NCBI GenBank assembly: GCA_023443285.1
Contig: JAEZVB010000087.1
Location: forward strand, 1-38,532
DNA from: Bacillota bacterium
GTDB lineage: Bacteria > Bacillota > Negativicutes > Sporomusales > Sporomusaceae
Reading direction: 5' to 3'
DNA length: 38,532 bases
The translations under genes were made by a program, and so were the position numbers. This document shows, piece after piece, positions 24,826 through 33,561 of the stretch. Position 1 is the first letter of the stretch; each line of letters opens with the position of its first letter. The notes below the pieces were generated by a model that searched no databases, had not been told where the DNA came from, and saw only the letters and a program-made list of their open reading frames with translations.

Positions 24826-25596
24826 ATGATGAATATGCCGCTGGGAATGATTCTATTACTAGTTGTCAGTGTGCTGGTTTACTTTGGGTTAGCGCAACGA
24901 CTTTTAGATCGGATGCGGATGACCGATAAACAAGCATTACTATTTATTGCCGGTGTGGTTATTGGCAGTTTTATTGACATTCCTCTAATGCGTTCTCCCA
25001 TGGAAATTACGATCAACGTCGGTGGAGCTGTGTTGCCGATTTTACTGAGCATCTACTTAATTGCTAAGGCCGATGAGACAGCTGAGCGCGTACGGGCAAT
25101 TATGGCCTCGATACTTGTTGCGGCTGCAATATCGTTAGGCTCACGCTATTTGCCTTATGAGCCGGAAAATATGTTTCTTGATCCCAAAATAATCTATGGC
25201 TTAGCAGCAGGCCTTATCGCCTACCTAGCCGGTCGTTCGCGGCGCAGTGCTTTCGTTGGCGGTGTAATGGGTGTGGTGCTCAGTGACATTGTCCATATTA
25301 TTACACTATCGGGTTTGGGCATTCCGGGAACTACCTCGCTTGGCGGAGCCGGTGCCTTTGATGTTACCATTATCGCCGGTTTGATAGCGGTCATGATTGC
25401 CGAACTTGTGGGTGAAACCAGGGAGAAGCTGCAAGGCGGTCCGGTTCTTGGCCCCAATCGTCCAGAAGGCTTATATGAGTTCAGCAAAGAATTGCATCCA
25501 TCAGATAGAGAATCAGCTAGCCGCCCAACAACCAGCAATACTACCGCATCTGGCGATAAAACCTCCGGCAAGGAGGGCGACAACCGTGATCAATAA
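24826..25596 (+). CDS. DUF1614 family membrane protein
   Basis: A 256-residue polytopic protein with about six membrane segments in residues 5-195. The signature SFIDIPLMRSP and the later GGVMGVVLSDIVHIITLSGLG identify DUF1614. The C-terminal 60 residues are hydrophilic, rich in Ser, Thr, Asp, and probably cytoplasmic. Its function is unknown. It overlaps spoIIP by 11 bases, implying translational coupling and a sporulation-linked expression. GAGGTGAG lies about 6 bases before the first ATG; the second ATG (one codon later) is equally possible. Confidence 0.88.
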   Translation: MMNMPLGMILLLVVSVLVYFGLAQRLLDRMRMTDKQALLFIAGVVIGSFIDIPLMRSPMEITINVGGAVLPILLSIYLIAKADETAERVRAIMASILVAAAISLGSRYLPYEPENMFLDPKIIYGLAAGLIAYLAGRSRRSAFVGGVMGVVLSDIVHIITLSGLGIPGTTSLGGAGAFDVTIIAGLIAVMIAELVGETREKLQGGPVLGPNRPEGLYEFSKELHPSDRESASRPTTSNTTASGDKTSGKEGDNRDQ

Positions 25597-26791
25597 ACTA
25601 TTTTTAGCCGTACTGATGCTGTTATTTATAAGCACAAATACTTTGTGCTACGCTGAAAACAACGCTGGTAACTACTCAACCGTTGTTGATGAAGCAGGCA
25701 ATTCAGTGTATATTACCGGCTGGCAAATGCGAGTTGGCGACCAGGTACTTACAGAGAATAACCATCGGTATGAGGTTGTCCGAGTCGAGGGAAATACTGC
25801 TCATGCAAAATTCCTCGGTGAAGTTAACCTATCTCTATATTATAACGAGAATACAAGCCTCCTTGCTCTGCTAAAAGCTCAACTTAAACCTGCCATCGCC
25901 GCAGCGCAAGGTAATGGAAAAGTGGCCGTCTATCACACTCACTCTGATGAATCGTATGTACCTACCGATGGGAAAGAAAGCATCCTGGGAGCTGGCGGGA
26001 TTTACAAAGTTGGTAATGCCTTTACCTCTTCGTTAGAGAAAAACGGAGTTACAGTAATACACTCCCAAGCTAAACATGATCCCCATGATGACATGGCGTA
26101 TGAACGTTCGCGACGAACGGCACTGGATTTGATTAAAAAGGAACAACCTGATGCTGTTTTTGATATTCATCGAGATGCCGTGCCGCCTGAGGTATACAAA
26201 GGAAAAGTTAATGGGCAAGACATAAGCAAAGTGCAACTAGTTGTTGGTAAATACGGACCTACTGGTAAGCAAATCGAGGATTATGCTTTGCAAATTAAAG
26301 CCGCCTCAGACAAAAAGCATCCAGGTTTGGTAAAAGGAATCTTCTTTGCCAAAGGCGGCGACTACAATCAGGATTTGCATCCACGTTCCATGCTGATTGA
26401 GGCTGGCGCACATACCAATGACCGCGAATCAGCGGAAAAAGGCATTGCCTTATTTTCTGATGTCATACCGACGGTACTTGGCAAATCCAGCGCACCCACA
26501 GGCTCTAAGGCTGCCGGTGAAACCGGAGCCGCCGGTAATACTGGTTTGGGCTCAGCAGCCGGTGGCCCTTCAGGTGCCACCAAATCAATGGGGTGGATTT
26601 TGGGTCTATTACTTGTTGGCGGTGCTGCCTTTTTACTTATAAGTACAGGTAGCTTAAAAGAAGCCGGCAGCAAACTTAAAAACTTTACCTCCACTGAATT
26701 TGCTAACTTTCTTGGAACTAGGCAGAAAAAGCGCCGTCACACACCTCCCGATTCAGATAAGGCTGAAAAAAATCCACAGGATAAGCAGTAA
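25586..26791 (+). CDS. spoIIP: Stage II sporulation protein P
   Basis: A 401-residue cell-wall amidase/endopeptidase that, with SpoIID and SpoIIM, thins septal peptidoglycan during engulfment. It has a signal/anchor at residues 1-23, then the catalytic domain with zinc-binding VYHTHSDESY (His117, His119, Glu122 region), VFDIHRDA and MLIEAGAHTN. Unusually it has a Gly/Ala/Pro-rich linker, a second membrane segment at about 333-353 and a basic C-terminal tail, so it may be anchored at both ends. GTG at 25586 is chosen with AAGGAGGG about 8 bases upstream. A much longer frame extends upstream but lacks a signal peptide and overlaps DUF1614. Confidence 0.93.
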   Translation: MINKLFLAVLMLLFISTNTLCYAENNAGNYSTVVDEAGNSVYITGWQMRVGDQVLTENNHRYEVVRVEGNTAHAKFLGEVNLSLYYNENTSLLALLKAQLKPAIAAAQGNGKVAVYHTHSDESYVPTDGKESILGAGGIYKVGNAFTSSLEKNGVTVIHSQAKHDPHDDMAYERSRRTALDLIKKEQPDAVFDIHRDAVPPEVYKGKVNGQDISKVQLVVGKYGPTGKQIEDYALQIKAASDKKHPGLVKGIFFAKGGDYNQDLHPRSMLIEAGAHTNDRESAEKGIALFSDVIPTVLGKSSAPTGSKAAGETGAAGNTGLGSAAGGPSGATKSMGWILGLLLVGGAAFLLISTGSLKEAGSKLKNFTSTEFANFLGTRQKKRRHTPPDSDKAEKNPQDKQ

Positions 26792-26798
26792 TACCCCT

Positions 26799-26824
26799 TA
26801 GGCAGGTTGAATCCTGCCTTTTTT
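26799..26824 (+). terminator. Terminator after spoIIP
   Basis: A 7-bp GC-rich stem (26800-26806 with 26813-26819), 6-base loop, six T. Confidence 0.85.
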
Positions 26825-26905
26825 CACATTTATTTTGTCGTTTAATAAAACGGTTTGCAGGAAAATATAGCTACTGACGGAATATTAAAGGAAGGGGGGA
26901 ATACT

Positions 26906-28213
26906 TTGACATATAAAGGCATTATATCAAATATTAAACCAGATAGTATCGGTGCTGAACTTGGCCTTGAACCTGGAGATCGTCTGCTTGAGGTCAACGG
27001 AGAACCTGTTCAGGATATTATTGATCTTAGCTTTGCACTGGCAGAAGAAGAAATTGAACTCTTGATTGAACGGGATTCCGGAGAGCAGGAACTAATCGCC
27101 TTTGAAAAAGAATATGATGAAGATCTGGGACTGGAGTTCGAAAGTGCAGTATTTGACAAAGTACGGCACTGTGCCAACCATTGCATATTTTGTTTTGTTG
27201 ATCAAATGCCTGAAGGTATGCGTGATAGTCTCTACGTTAAAGATGATGATTACCGCCTGTCCTTTTTGTATGGCAATTTTATTACTTTAACCAATCTTAC
27301 TTCACGTGACCTAAGTCGAATCGCCCGGCTTCATTTATCACCACTTTATGTTTCTGTACATACTACCAACGGTGAACTTCGCCAGCAAATGCTAGGTAAC
27401 AAACAGGCCGGCAAAATTGTGGCTCAGCTCAGTCAACTAGCTGAGCAAGGCATTGAGATACATACTCAGATCGTCTTGTGCCCAGGTTTCAATGACGGTA
27501 ATGAACTAGAAAAAACCATCAATGACCTATACACTTTGCGCCCTGCGGTATTATCACTGGCCATCGTACCGGTCGGCCTTACCCGTTATCGAGATAATTG
27601 TCAGCCACTAACCAAATTTTCACCTGCAGCCGCCGGAGAGATTATAGAGCTGGTACAAAAGTGGCAAAATAAATGCAGGCAAGAAAGCCAGGAATCCTTT
27701 GTATATGTAGCCGATGAATTTTATCTGGCTGCCGGCAAAGAAATCCCTAGCTATGAATGTTACGATGGCTTTCCCCAACTGGAAAACGGAATTGGTCTTG
27801 TCCGCAGCTTTCTAGCTGACTGGGAACAAGAAGAGGTAACAATGACAGGGTATAGTGAGCCTCACTATATTGATGTTGTCTGCGGCGTTTCTGCCGAGAA
27901 AATTCTCACACCGCTGCTAGCTGATTTCCGTGTACCTAACTTGAATATCCGAGTAATTGCCGCCGAAAACAGTTTTTTCGGTAAAGACATCACCGTCACA
28001 GGCCTGTTGACAGGTGGCGATATTATAACAGCTTTGCAAAAACTACCGGGTCAGCGTACTGGTATTATAGTACCGGGAGTAGCGCTCAAAAAAGGCGAAC
28101 AGGTATTTCTTGATGACATGACCCCTGAACAAATTGCCGCCAAATTGCAGGTTCCTGTGCGCACAGCCTACTATGCCCAGGATTTAAAGCAATTACTTGC
28201 TGCCTGGCGGTAA
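26906..28213 (+). CDS. PDZ and radical-SAM DUF512 protein
   Basis: A 435-residue protein. An N-terminal PDZ domain (residues about 4-60: IGAELGLEPGDRLLEVNGEPV) is followed by a radical-SAM segment with Cys89, Cys93, Cys96 (CANHCIFC) and a C-terminal DUF512 domain. The family (TIGR03279 type) is widespread in clostridia and cyanobacteria, and its reaction is unknown. TTG at 26906 is chosen because GAAGGGGGG is just upstream; a TTG at 26855 has no ribosome site. The gene precedes der, as in many Firmicutes. Confidence 0.9.
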   Translation: MTYKGIISNIKPDSIGAELGLEPGDRLLEVNGEPVQDIIDLSFALAEEEIELLIERDSGEQELIAFEKEYDEDLGLEFESAVFDKVRHCANHCIFCFVDQMPEGMRDSLYVKDDDYRLSFLYGNFITLTNLTSRDLSRIARLHLSPLYVSVHTTNGELRQQMLGNKQAGKIVAQLSQLAEQGIEIHTQIVLCPGFNDGNELEKTINDLYTLRPAVLSLAIVPVGLTRYRDNCQPLTKFSPAAAGEIIELVQKWQNKCRQESQESFVYVADEFYLAAGKEIPSYECYDGFPQLENGIGLVRSFLADWEQEEVTMTGYSEPHYIDVVCGVSAEKILTPLLADFRVPNLNIRVIAAENSFFGKDITVTGLLTGGDIITALQKLPGQRTGIIVPGVALKKGEQVFLDDMTPEQIAAKLQVPVRTAYYAQDLKQLLAAWR

Positions 28214-28230
28214 CAGTATATGAGATATGA

Positions 28231-28276
28231 GCAAAAGTACCATAAACTCTACTTCTAGTCGAAAAGTTACTTTTGC
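28231..28276 (+). promoter_or_regulatory. Hairpin in the DUF512-der intergenic region
   Basis: A 9-bp perfect inverted repeat (28231-28239 and 28268-28276) with a 28-base loop. It is not followed by a T run, so an RNA structure or protein site is as likely as termination. Confidence 0.3.
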
Positions 28277-28316
28277 ATGCAAACGTCGATTTTAAGAAAG
28301 ATACAAGGAGATATAT

Positions 28317-29642
28317 ATGAGTAAACCAATTGTTGCAATTGTTGGCCGGCCTAATGTCGGCAAATCAACTATATTTAATTATATTGGTAGAAATCGCTTA
28401 TCCATTGTGGAAGATATGCCCGGTGTCACCCGGGATCGCATCTACATGGATGCCGAATGGCTGGGTCGCCATTTTACCATGATTGATACGGGTGGTATCG
28501 AATTTGAATCCAATGACAAAATTCTTACCGCCATGCGTAATCAGGCCAAATTGGCTATCGATGAAGCGGATGTTATCATGTTTGTTGTTGACGGCAGGGT
28601 GGGTATGACCACTGCCGATGATGAAGTAGCTACAATTCTACGCAATACCCGAAAGCCGGTAGTCCTTGTAGTAAACAAAGTTGACAATATGAAAAACGAA
28701 GCCGACATTTATGAGTTTTACAACCTTGGCTTAGGTGATCCGATTGCTATTTCGGCCACCAATGCACTAAATCTAGGCGACATGCTTGACCGCCTGGTAG
28801 AAAATATGCCGCTAGAACATGTGGAGACTGAAGAAAATGATCAGATCAAGGTTGCCGTAATTGGCCGTCCCAATGTTGGTAAATCTTCGCTGGTTAATGC
28901 GCTTATTGGTGAGGAACGGGTCATTGTTAGCGATATTCCCGGTACTACCAGAGATGCCATTGACACACATTTCACCAAAGATGGCCAGAGCTATGTACTG
29001 ATCGATACAGCAGGCATGCGCCGCAAGGCGAAAGTAGACATGCCGATTGAACGCTATAGTGTTATTCGCTCCCTGCGGGCAGTTGACCGCTGTGATGTTG
29101 TCCTCATGGTCATAAACGCCGAAGAGGGCGTAACCGAACAAGATAAAAAAATTGCCGGCTATGCCCATGAAGCAGGCAAAGCAAGCATTATTGTCGTCAA
29201 TAAATGGGATCTCATTGAAAAAGACAGCAAGACTTCGCTTAAATTTACCGAAACCATCCGTGAAGAATTAGGCTTTATACAATACTCACCGGTTTTATTT
29301 ACTTCAGCCCTTACCAAGCAACGGATACAGCGGGTAACTGAACTTGTCAAATTTGTTGCTGACCAACATGCGATGCGAGTGGCAACAAGTGTACTCAACC
29401 AGGTTATTGAAGACGCAACCGCCATCAATCCACCGCCATCAGATCGGGGACGGCGTCTTAAAATCTACTTCACTACCCAACCGGATGTTAAGCCGCCTAC
29501 ATTTATTTTCTTTGTCAATGATCCTGAGATCATGCATTTTTCGTATTTGCGGTTTTTAGAAAACAAATTAAGAGAAGCATTTGGCTTTGAAGGAACTCCA
29601 CTCAAACTGGTTGTTCGCGGACGTAAAGAGAAAGATGAGTAG
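28317..29642 (+). CDS. der: Ribosome-associated GTPase Der (EngA)
   Basis: A 441-residue essential GTPase for 50S ribosome assembly. It has two consecutive G domains, each with GRPNVGKS (first at residues 10-17, second near 182), DTGGIE and DTAGMRRK switch-II motifs, and NKVD/NKWD. A C-terminal KH-like domain follows. Length is normal. AAGGAGATATAT lies about 6 bases before the ATG. plsY follows after 21 bases. Confidence 0.98.
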   Translation: MSKPIVAIVGRPNVGKSTIFNYIGRNRLSIVEDMPGVTRDRIYMDAEWLGRHFTMIDTGGIEFESNDKILTAMRNQAKLAIDEADVIMFVVDGRVGMTTADDEVATILRNTRKPVVLVVNKVDNMKNEADIYEFYNLGLGDPIAISATNALNLGDMLDRLVENMPLEHVETEENDQIKVAVIGRPNVGKSSLVNALIGEERVIVSDIPGTTRDAIDTHFTKDGQSYVLIDTAGMRRKAKVDMPIERYSVIRSLRAVDRCDVVLMVINAEEGVTEQDKKIAGYAHEAGKASIIVVNKWDLIEKDSKTSLKFTETIREELGFIQYSPVLFTSALTKQRIQRVTELVKFVADQHAMRVATSVLNQVIEDATAINPPPSDRGRRLKIYFTTQPDVKPPTFIFFVNDPEIMHFSYLRFLENKLREAFGFEGTPLKLVVRGRKEKDE

Positions 29643-29663
29643 ATGAATTGAGGGAGTGGGAGA

Positions 29664-30284
29664 ATGGAATATTTACTGGTTATTCTCACCAGCTATTTGA
29701 TTGGTTCAATCCCAAATGGGTTAATTGTTGGCAAAACAATCTATAATGTTGATTTGAGACAGTATGGCAGTAAAAATATTGGTGCAACCAACGCCTATCG
29801 AACACTGGGAGTTAAGCCGGCGCTTGCGGTATTTTTGACAGATGCCCTAAAGGGCGTAATCGGGGTTCTTATCGGCCAATATATTGGCGGAACGGCGATA
29901 GCTGAATTACTCGGTGGAATTGGTGCTGTTATCGGCCATAACTGGTCCATATTTTTAGGATTGAAAGGTGGTCGCGGCGTAGCCACCGGCCTAGGCGTAA
30001 TTGCCGTTATCTCACCTAAGGTCACGCTTATTGTCTTTATTGTATGGGCGATTATTGTATATTTTACCCGTTACGTTTCCCTGGCATCGATTATAGCTGC
30101 GGCCTTAGTGCCAATTACCATGTGGCTGTTTAACTCCAGGCAGGAATTCTTGTATTTTGGTATAGTAGCTGCCTTATTTGTCATTATCAGACACCGTCCC
30201 AACATTGAGCGACTGCTAAACGGAACAGAATCTAAAATTAAAGCCGGCACAAGACCTGCCCCCGGCTCTGCGAAAGAGAAGTGA
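29664..30284 (+). CDS. plsY: Acyl-phosphate:glycerol-3-phosphate acyltransferase
   Basis: A 206-residue integral membrane protein with five or so membrane segments that transfers an acyl group from acyl-phosphate to glycerol-3-phosphate. Family motifs are YLIGSIPNGLIVGK, the GSKNIGATNAYRTLG loop, and LKGGRGVATG with GHNWSIF before it. It lies 10 bases before gpsA, which makes its acceptor substrate. der-plsY-gpsA is a conserved Firmicute order. Confidence 0.97.
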   Translation: MEYLLVILTSYLIGSIPNGLIVGKTIYNVDLRQYGSKNIGATNAYRTLGVKPALAVFLTDALKGVIGVLIGQYIGGTAIAELLGGIGAVIGHNWSIFLGLKGGRGVATGLGVIAVISPKVTLIVFIVWAIIVYFTRYVSLASIIAAALVPITMWLFNSRQEFLYFGIVAALFVIIRHRPNIERLLNGTESKIKAGTRPAPGSAKEK

Positions 30285-30294
30285 CATTACCAAC

Positions 30295-31323
30295 ATGCAT
30301 ATAGCCGTTATTGGTGCAGGCAGCTGGGGTACAGCTTTAGCCACAGTATTAGGACAAAAGCACGAAGCTGTCAGACTATGGGTGCGTTCACCTGAACTAG
30401 CTGCGCGCATCCAGACAACCCGCGAAAACGCAACCTACTTACCTGACTGCAAACTGCCTGACGCGGTTACCATTAGCCATAAAATCGAGGATGTAGCCAC
30501 AGGTGCTTCTCTCATTGTGCTGGTGACCCCTTCGCATGCTGTCAGGCAAACAGCCGCTAAGCTAGCTCCCTATATCAAATCTGACACTATTCTTGTTACT
30601 GCAACTAAAGGCCTGGAGCTAACCAGCGTTATGCGAAATTCCGAAGTAATTGCCGAAGAATTACCGGCCATTTCCAAGCAGATCGCAGTATTATCAGGCC
30701 CCAATCATGCGGAAGAGGTGGCTTTACATTATCCAACTGCCACAGTGGTAGCAGCAAAATCTCGCAAAATAGCCGAGTATATCCAAGATACTTTCATGCT
30801 GCCTTACTTTCGGGTCTACACCAATCCTGATATAATCGGCGTCGAATTAGCCGGGGCACTAAAGAATGTTATTGCCCTTGGAGCCGGTATCGCTGAGGGA
30901 CTCGGCTTCGGTGATAACACTAAGTCTGCGCTCATGACCCGCGGTCTTGCTGAAATTACCCGTCTGGGAATGGCCATGGGAGCAAATCCACTCACCTTTG
31001 CCGGACTAACCGGTATCGGTGACCTAATTGCTACCTGTACCAGCGTACACAGCCGCAATCGCCGCGCCGGACTTATGTTGGCAGCCGGTAAGACAGCCGA
31101 TGAAATCCAAGGCGAAACCTCCATGGTAGTGGAAGGCATCAGAGCTACTAAAGCCGCTTATCAGCTAGCAGCCAACTATGAAGTTGACATGCCGATAACC
31201 GACCAGCTTTATCAGGTGCTTTATCAGAATAAGTCTCCCAAAGACGCTGTCCTCGAGCTAATGATCCGCAGTCGCACCCACGAGGTCGAGGAAGTTGCGC
31301 TTACCAATCTAAACTGGAATTAA
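30295..31323 (+). CDS. gpsA: NAD(P)-dependent glycerol-3-phosphate dehydrogenase
   Basis: A 342-residue cytosolic enzyme reducing dihydroxyacetone phosphate to sn-glycerol-3-phosphate. The Rossmann motif GAGSWGTALA is at residues 7-16; the catalytic lysine lies in ELAGALKNVIALG, and GDLIATCTS with SRNRRAG completes the C-terminal domain. Length is typical. The ribosome site before the ATG is weak, and expression probably relies on plsY upstream. Confidence 0.97.
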   Translation: MHIAVIGAGSWGTALATVLGQKHEAVRLWVRSPELAARIQTTRENATYLPDCKLPDAVTISHKIEDVATGASLIVLVTPSHAVRQTAAKLAPYIKSDTILVTATKGLELTSVMRNSEVIAEELPAISKQIAVLSGPNHAEEVALHYPTATVVAAKSRKIAEYIQDTFMLPYFRVYTNPDIIGVELAGALKNVIALGAGIAEGLGFGDNTKSALMTRGLAEITRLGMAMGANPLTFAGLTGIGDLIATCTSVHSRNRRAGLMLAAGKTADEIQGETSMVVEGIRATKAAYQLAANYEVDMPITDQLYQVLYQNKSPKDAVLELMIRSRTHEVEEVALTNLNWN

Positions 31324-31342
31324 ATAAACTTGGCATAAAAAT

Positions 31343-31394
31343 GTATGGTGGCTAATAAAGTATGATAAGTACTTTTTAGTTACCATACTTTATT
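31343..31394 (+). terminator. Hairpin(s) between gpsA and spoIVA with two possible pairings
   Basis: 31354-31364 pairs perfectly over 11 bases with 31384-31394, followed by a T-rich stretch. A second arm, 31343-31349, is also complementary to 31382-31388, so two stems compete. It is AT-rich and probably a weak terminator for gpsA. Confidence 0.5.
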
Positions 31395-31400
31395 TATTTG

Positions 31401-31428
31401 TAATATTTGGATTGGCATGTCATATATT
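31401..31428 (+). promoter_or_regulatory. Candidate sigma-E promoter of spoIVA
   Basis: TAATATT at 31401-31407 and CATATATT at 31421-31428, 13 bases apart, fit the Bacillus sigma-E pattern (kmATATT, 13-15 bases, CATACAnT) with one mismatch in the -10. It lies 40 bases before the spoIVA start; spoIVA is sigma-E controlled in Bacillus. Confidence 0.55.
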
Positions 31429-31467
31429 TATAATGATAATTACCGTAATCAGGGAGGGAGACGCCAG

Positions 31468-32946
31468 ATGGAAAAATTCGACCTGTTTAGAGATATCGCC
31501 GAACGCACCGGTGGAGATATTTATATTGGTGTAGTTGGCCCGGTCCGCACTGGTAAATCGACGTTTATCAAGCGATTTATGGAGACTATGGTACTGCCTA
31601 ATATCACTGATCCCTATGATAAAGAACGTGCCAAAGACGAACTGCCGCAAAGTGCCGGCGGTAAAACCATCATGACAACCGAGCCTAAATTTATCCCCAA
31701 TGAGGCAGTAGAAATTAATGTTAAAGACAATGTCAATGTTAGAGTGCGGGTGGTCGACTGTGTTGGATATACCGTAGATGGTGCGTTAGGCTATGAAGAA
31801 GACGAAGGTCCTCGCATGGTGCTCACGCCCTGGTTCGAAAACGAAATCCCTTTCCAGGAAGCAGCAGAAGTCGGCACTCGCAAAGTAATTACTGAACACT
31901 CTACCATCGGCTTAGTTGTGACAACCGACGGTACTGTAACCGATCTGCCACGTGATAAATATATTGCAGCGGAAGACCGGGTCATTCGTGAACTGAAAGA
32001 ACTACAGAAGCCATTTTTGGTAATTTTAAATACGGGTAAACCTAACGCTAAAGAAACCCGTGAGCTTGTGGCAAAATTAGAAGGCACCTATGATGTACCG
32101 GTAATTCCAGTAGATTGTGCCCAATTATCCCATGATGATATCTATGGCATATTACAAGAAGTACTGTACGAATTTCCTGTTAAAGAAGTCAATATTACCC
32201 TGCCTAAATGGGTTGAAGAACTTGATAACGATCATTGGTTACGCCAGAAATTTGAAGGTGCGGTCAGTACTGTAGTCCAATATATTCGTCGCCTGCGTGA
32301 TATCGACAGGGCTATTGACGATTTGTCAGGCTATGATTTTGTCGCTGACGTAATTCTTCATGACATGGATCTTGGCAACGGTGTTGCGGTAATTGAAATG
32401 ACCGCCCGTGCAGACCTGTTCTATAGTGTACTTGAAGAACTCACCGGCTTTACCATCACCGGTGAACACCATTTGCTCCGTCTGATGAAAGACTTATCCG
32501 TAGCCAAACGGCAATATGACAAAATCTCAGCAGCCCTAGAAGATGTTGAACAAACAGGTTATGGTATTGTCCCGCCGCAGCTTGATGAAATGGTTCTGGA
32601 AGAACCCGAGATTATTCGGACCGGCAATCGTTTTGGCGTAAAACTCAAAGCTTCAGCCCCTTCTTTACATATTATTCGTACTGATGTGCAAGCTGAAATC
32701 TCGCCTATTATTGGCACCGAAAAACAAAGTGAGGAACTCATTCAATACCTCATGCGCGAATTTGAAGGCGAACCAGAAAAAATCTGGCGTACTAACCTGT
32801 TTGGCAAATCATTAAATGAACTTGTCCGCGAAGGTATTCAAAACAAATTAACCGCTATGCCAGAAAATGCGCAAATAAAACTAAAAGATACACTTCAGAA
32901 AATAGTTAATGATGGCAGTGGCGGATTAATATGTATCATTTTTTAA
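31468..32946 (+). CDS. spoIVA: Stage IV sporulation protein A, coat morphogenetic ATPase
   Basis: A 492-residue protein, the same length as Bacillus SpoIVA. It has a Walker A GPVRTGKST (24-32) and hydrolyses ATP to polymerise on the forespore surface as the coat base layer. The C-terminus ends GGLICIIF as in the family, where it mediates membrane/SpoVM contact. ATG at 31468 is preferred: AGGGAGGGAG lies just before it, while the ATG at 31417 overlaps the candidate promoter. It is monocistronic, with its own terminator. Confidence 0.97.
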   Translation: MEKFDLFRDIAERTGGDIYIGVVGPVRTGKSTFIKRFMETMVLPNITDPYDKERAKDELPQSAGGKTIMTTEPKFIPNEAVEINVKDNVNVRVRVVDCVGYTVDGALGYEEDEGPRMVLTPWFENEIPFQEAAEVGTRKVITEHSTIGLVVTTDGTVTDLPRDKYIAAEDRVIRELKELQKPFLVILNTGKPNAKETRELVAKLEGTYDVPVIPVDCAQLSHDDIYGILQEVLYEFPVKEVNITLPKWVEELDNDHWLRQKFEGAVSTVVQYIRRLRDIDRAIDDLSGYDFVADVILHDMDLGNGVAVIEMTARADLFYSVLEELTGFTITGEHHLLRLMKDLSVAKRQYDKISAALEDVEQTGYGIVPPQLDEMVLEEPEIIRTGNRFGVKLKASAPSLHIIRTDVQAEISPIIGTEKQSEELIQYLMREFEGEPEKIWRTNLFGKSLNELVREGIQNKLTAMPENAQIKLKDTLQKIVNDGSGGLICIIF

Positions 32947-32967
32947 ATAAACTAATATTCTATCAAA

Positions 32968-33007
32968 GATTAGCTGTCAGTCTGTAACGGACTGACCTAA
33001 TTTTTTT
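32968..33007 (+). terminator. Terminator after spoIVA
   Basis: A 9-bp stem (32976-32984 with 32988-32996; one G-U), TAA loop, extended by TTAG/CTAA across a 2-base bulge, then seven T. Confidence 0.88.
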
Positions 33008-33017
33008 GTATTTTTGC

Positions 33018-33047
33018 TTGTAAAAGCCGCTATTTTGATGATATAAT
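33018..33047 (+). promoter_or_regulatory. Candidate sigma-A promoter of the ACT-hom-thrB operon
   Basis: TTGTAA at 33018-33023 and TATAAT at 33042-33047, 18 bases apart, about 54 bases before the first gene. Confidence 0.55.
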
Positions 33048-33100
33048 GTCTACCATATAAAGATATACATCCGCAACAGCAGTACCGAGGAGGGAAAAAC

Positions 33101-33550
33101 ATGGTAACAGGACAAAAAGCTATTTTCTATCTAGTTCGCGAGGAAATTTTACCCGAAGCCATAAAAAAAACAATTAAAGTAAAAGAGTTATTAAAGCGCG
33201 GTGAAGCACGAACCATTAATGAAGCAGTTGAAAAAATGGAATTAAGCCGTAGCGCATATTACAAATATAAAGACTATGTATTTCCATTTTATGAAGCAAG
33301 TAAAGAAAAGATTGTAACAATAGCGTTACTGTTAGAACATAAATCTGGTGTATTATCACGGGTTTTAAATACTGTCGCCAATGAACACGGCAGTGTATTA
33401 ACCATAAACCAAGGTATACCACTGCAAGGAGTAGCTAACGCGACAATATCTATTGAAACTGCCGAATTAGTGATTGACTTGGAAGCCTTACTTGACAAAT
33501 TGAGAATGGTAGACGGAGTAAAAAGGCTGGAAGTCTTAGGCCAGGCTTAG
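33101..33550 (+). CDS. ACT domain-containing protein, UPF0735/PheB family
   Basis: A 149-residue protein. Residues 25-62 (TINEAVEKMELSRSAYYKYKD) look like a helix-turn-helix; residues about 70-147 are an ACT domain (ALLLEHKSGVLSRVLNTVANEHGSVLTIN). ACT domains bind amino acids, so this may be a threonine-, phenylalanine- or other amino-acid-sensing regulator. In Bacillus the homologue (PheB) lies near pheA; here it leads hom and thrB, with 11 bases to hom. AGGAGGGAAAAAC precedes the ATG. Direct regulatory function is not proven. Confidence 0.9.
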   Translation: MVTGQKAIFYLVREEILPEAIKKTIKVKELLKRGEARTINEAVEKMELSRSAYYKYKDYVFPFYEASKEKIVTIALLLEHKSGVLSRVLNTVANEHGSVLTINQGIPLQGVANATISIETAELVIDLEALLDKLRMVDGVKRLEVLGQA

Positions 33551-33561
33551 GAGGAACTACT

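Noticed and set aside
25397..25585. Long upstream extension of spoIIP
   Set aside because: It overlaps the DUF1614 gene completely, and a GTG at 25586 with AAGGAGGG and a signal peptide is a much better start.
31417..31467. Upstream ATG for spoIVA
   Set aside because: It overlaps the candidate sigma-E promoter and would add 17 residues absent from the 492-residue family.
32941..33100. T-box or riboswitch before the ACT-hom-thrB operon
   Set aside because: The leader after the promoter is only about 50 bases, and no conserved motif is seen.
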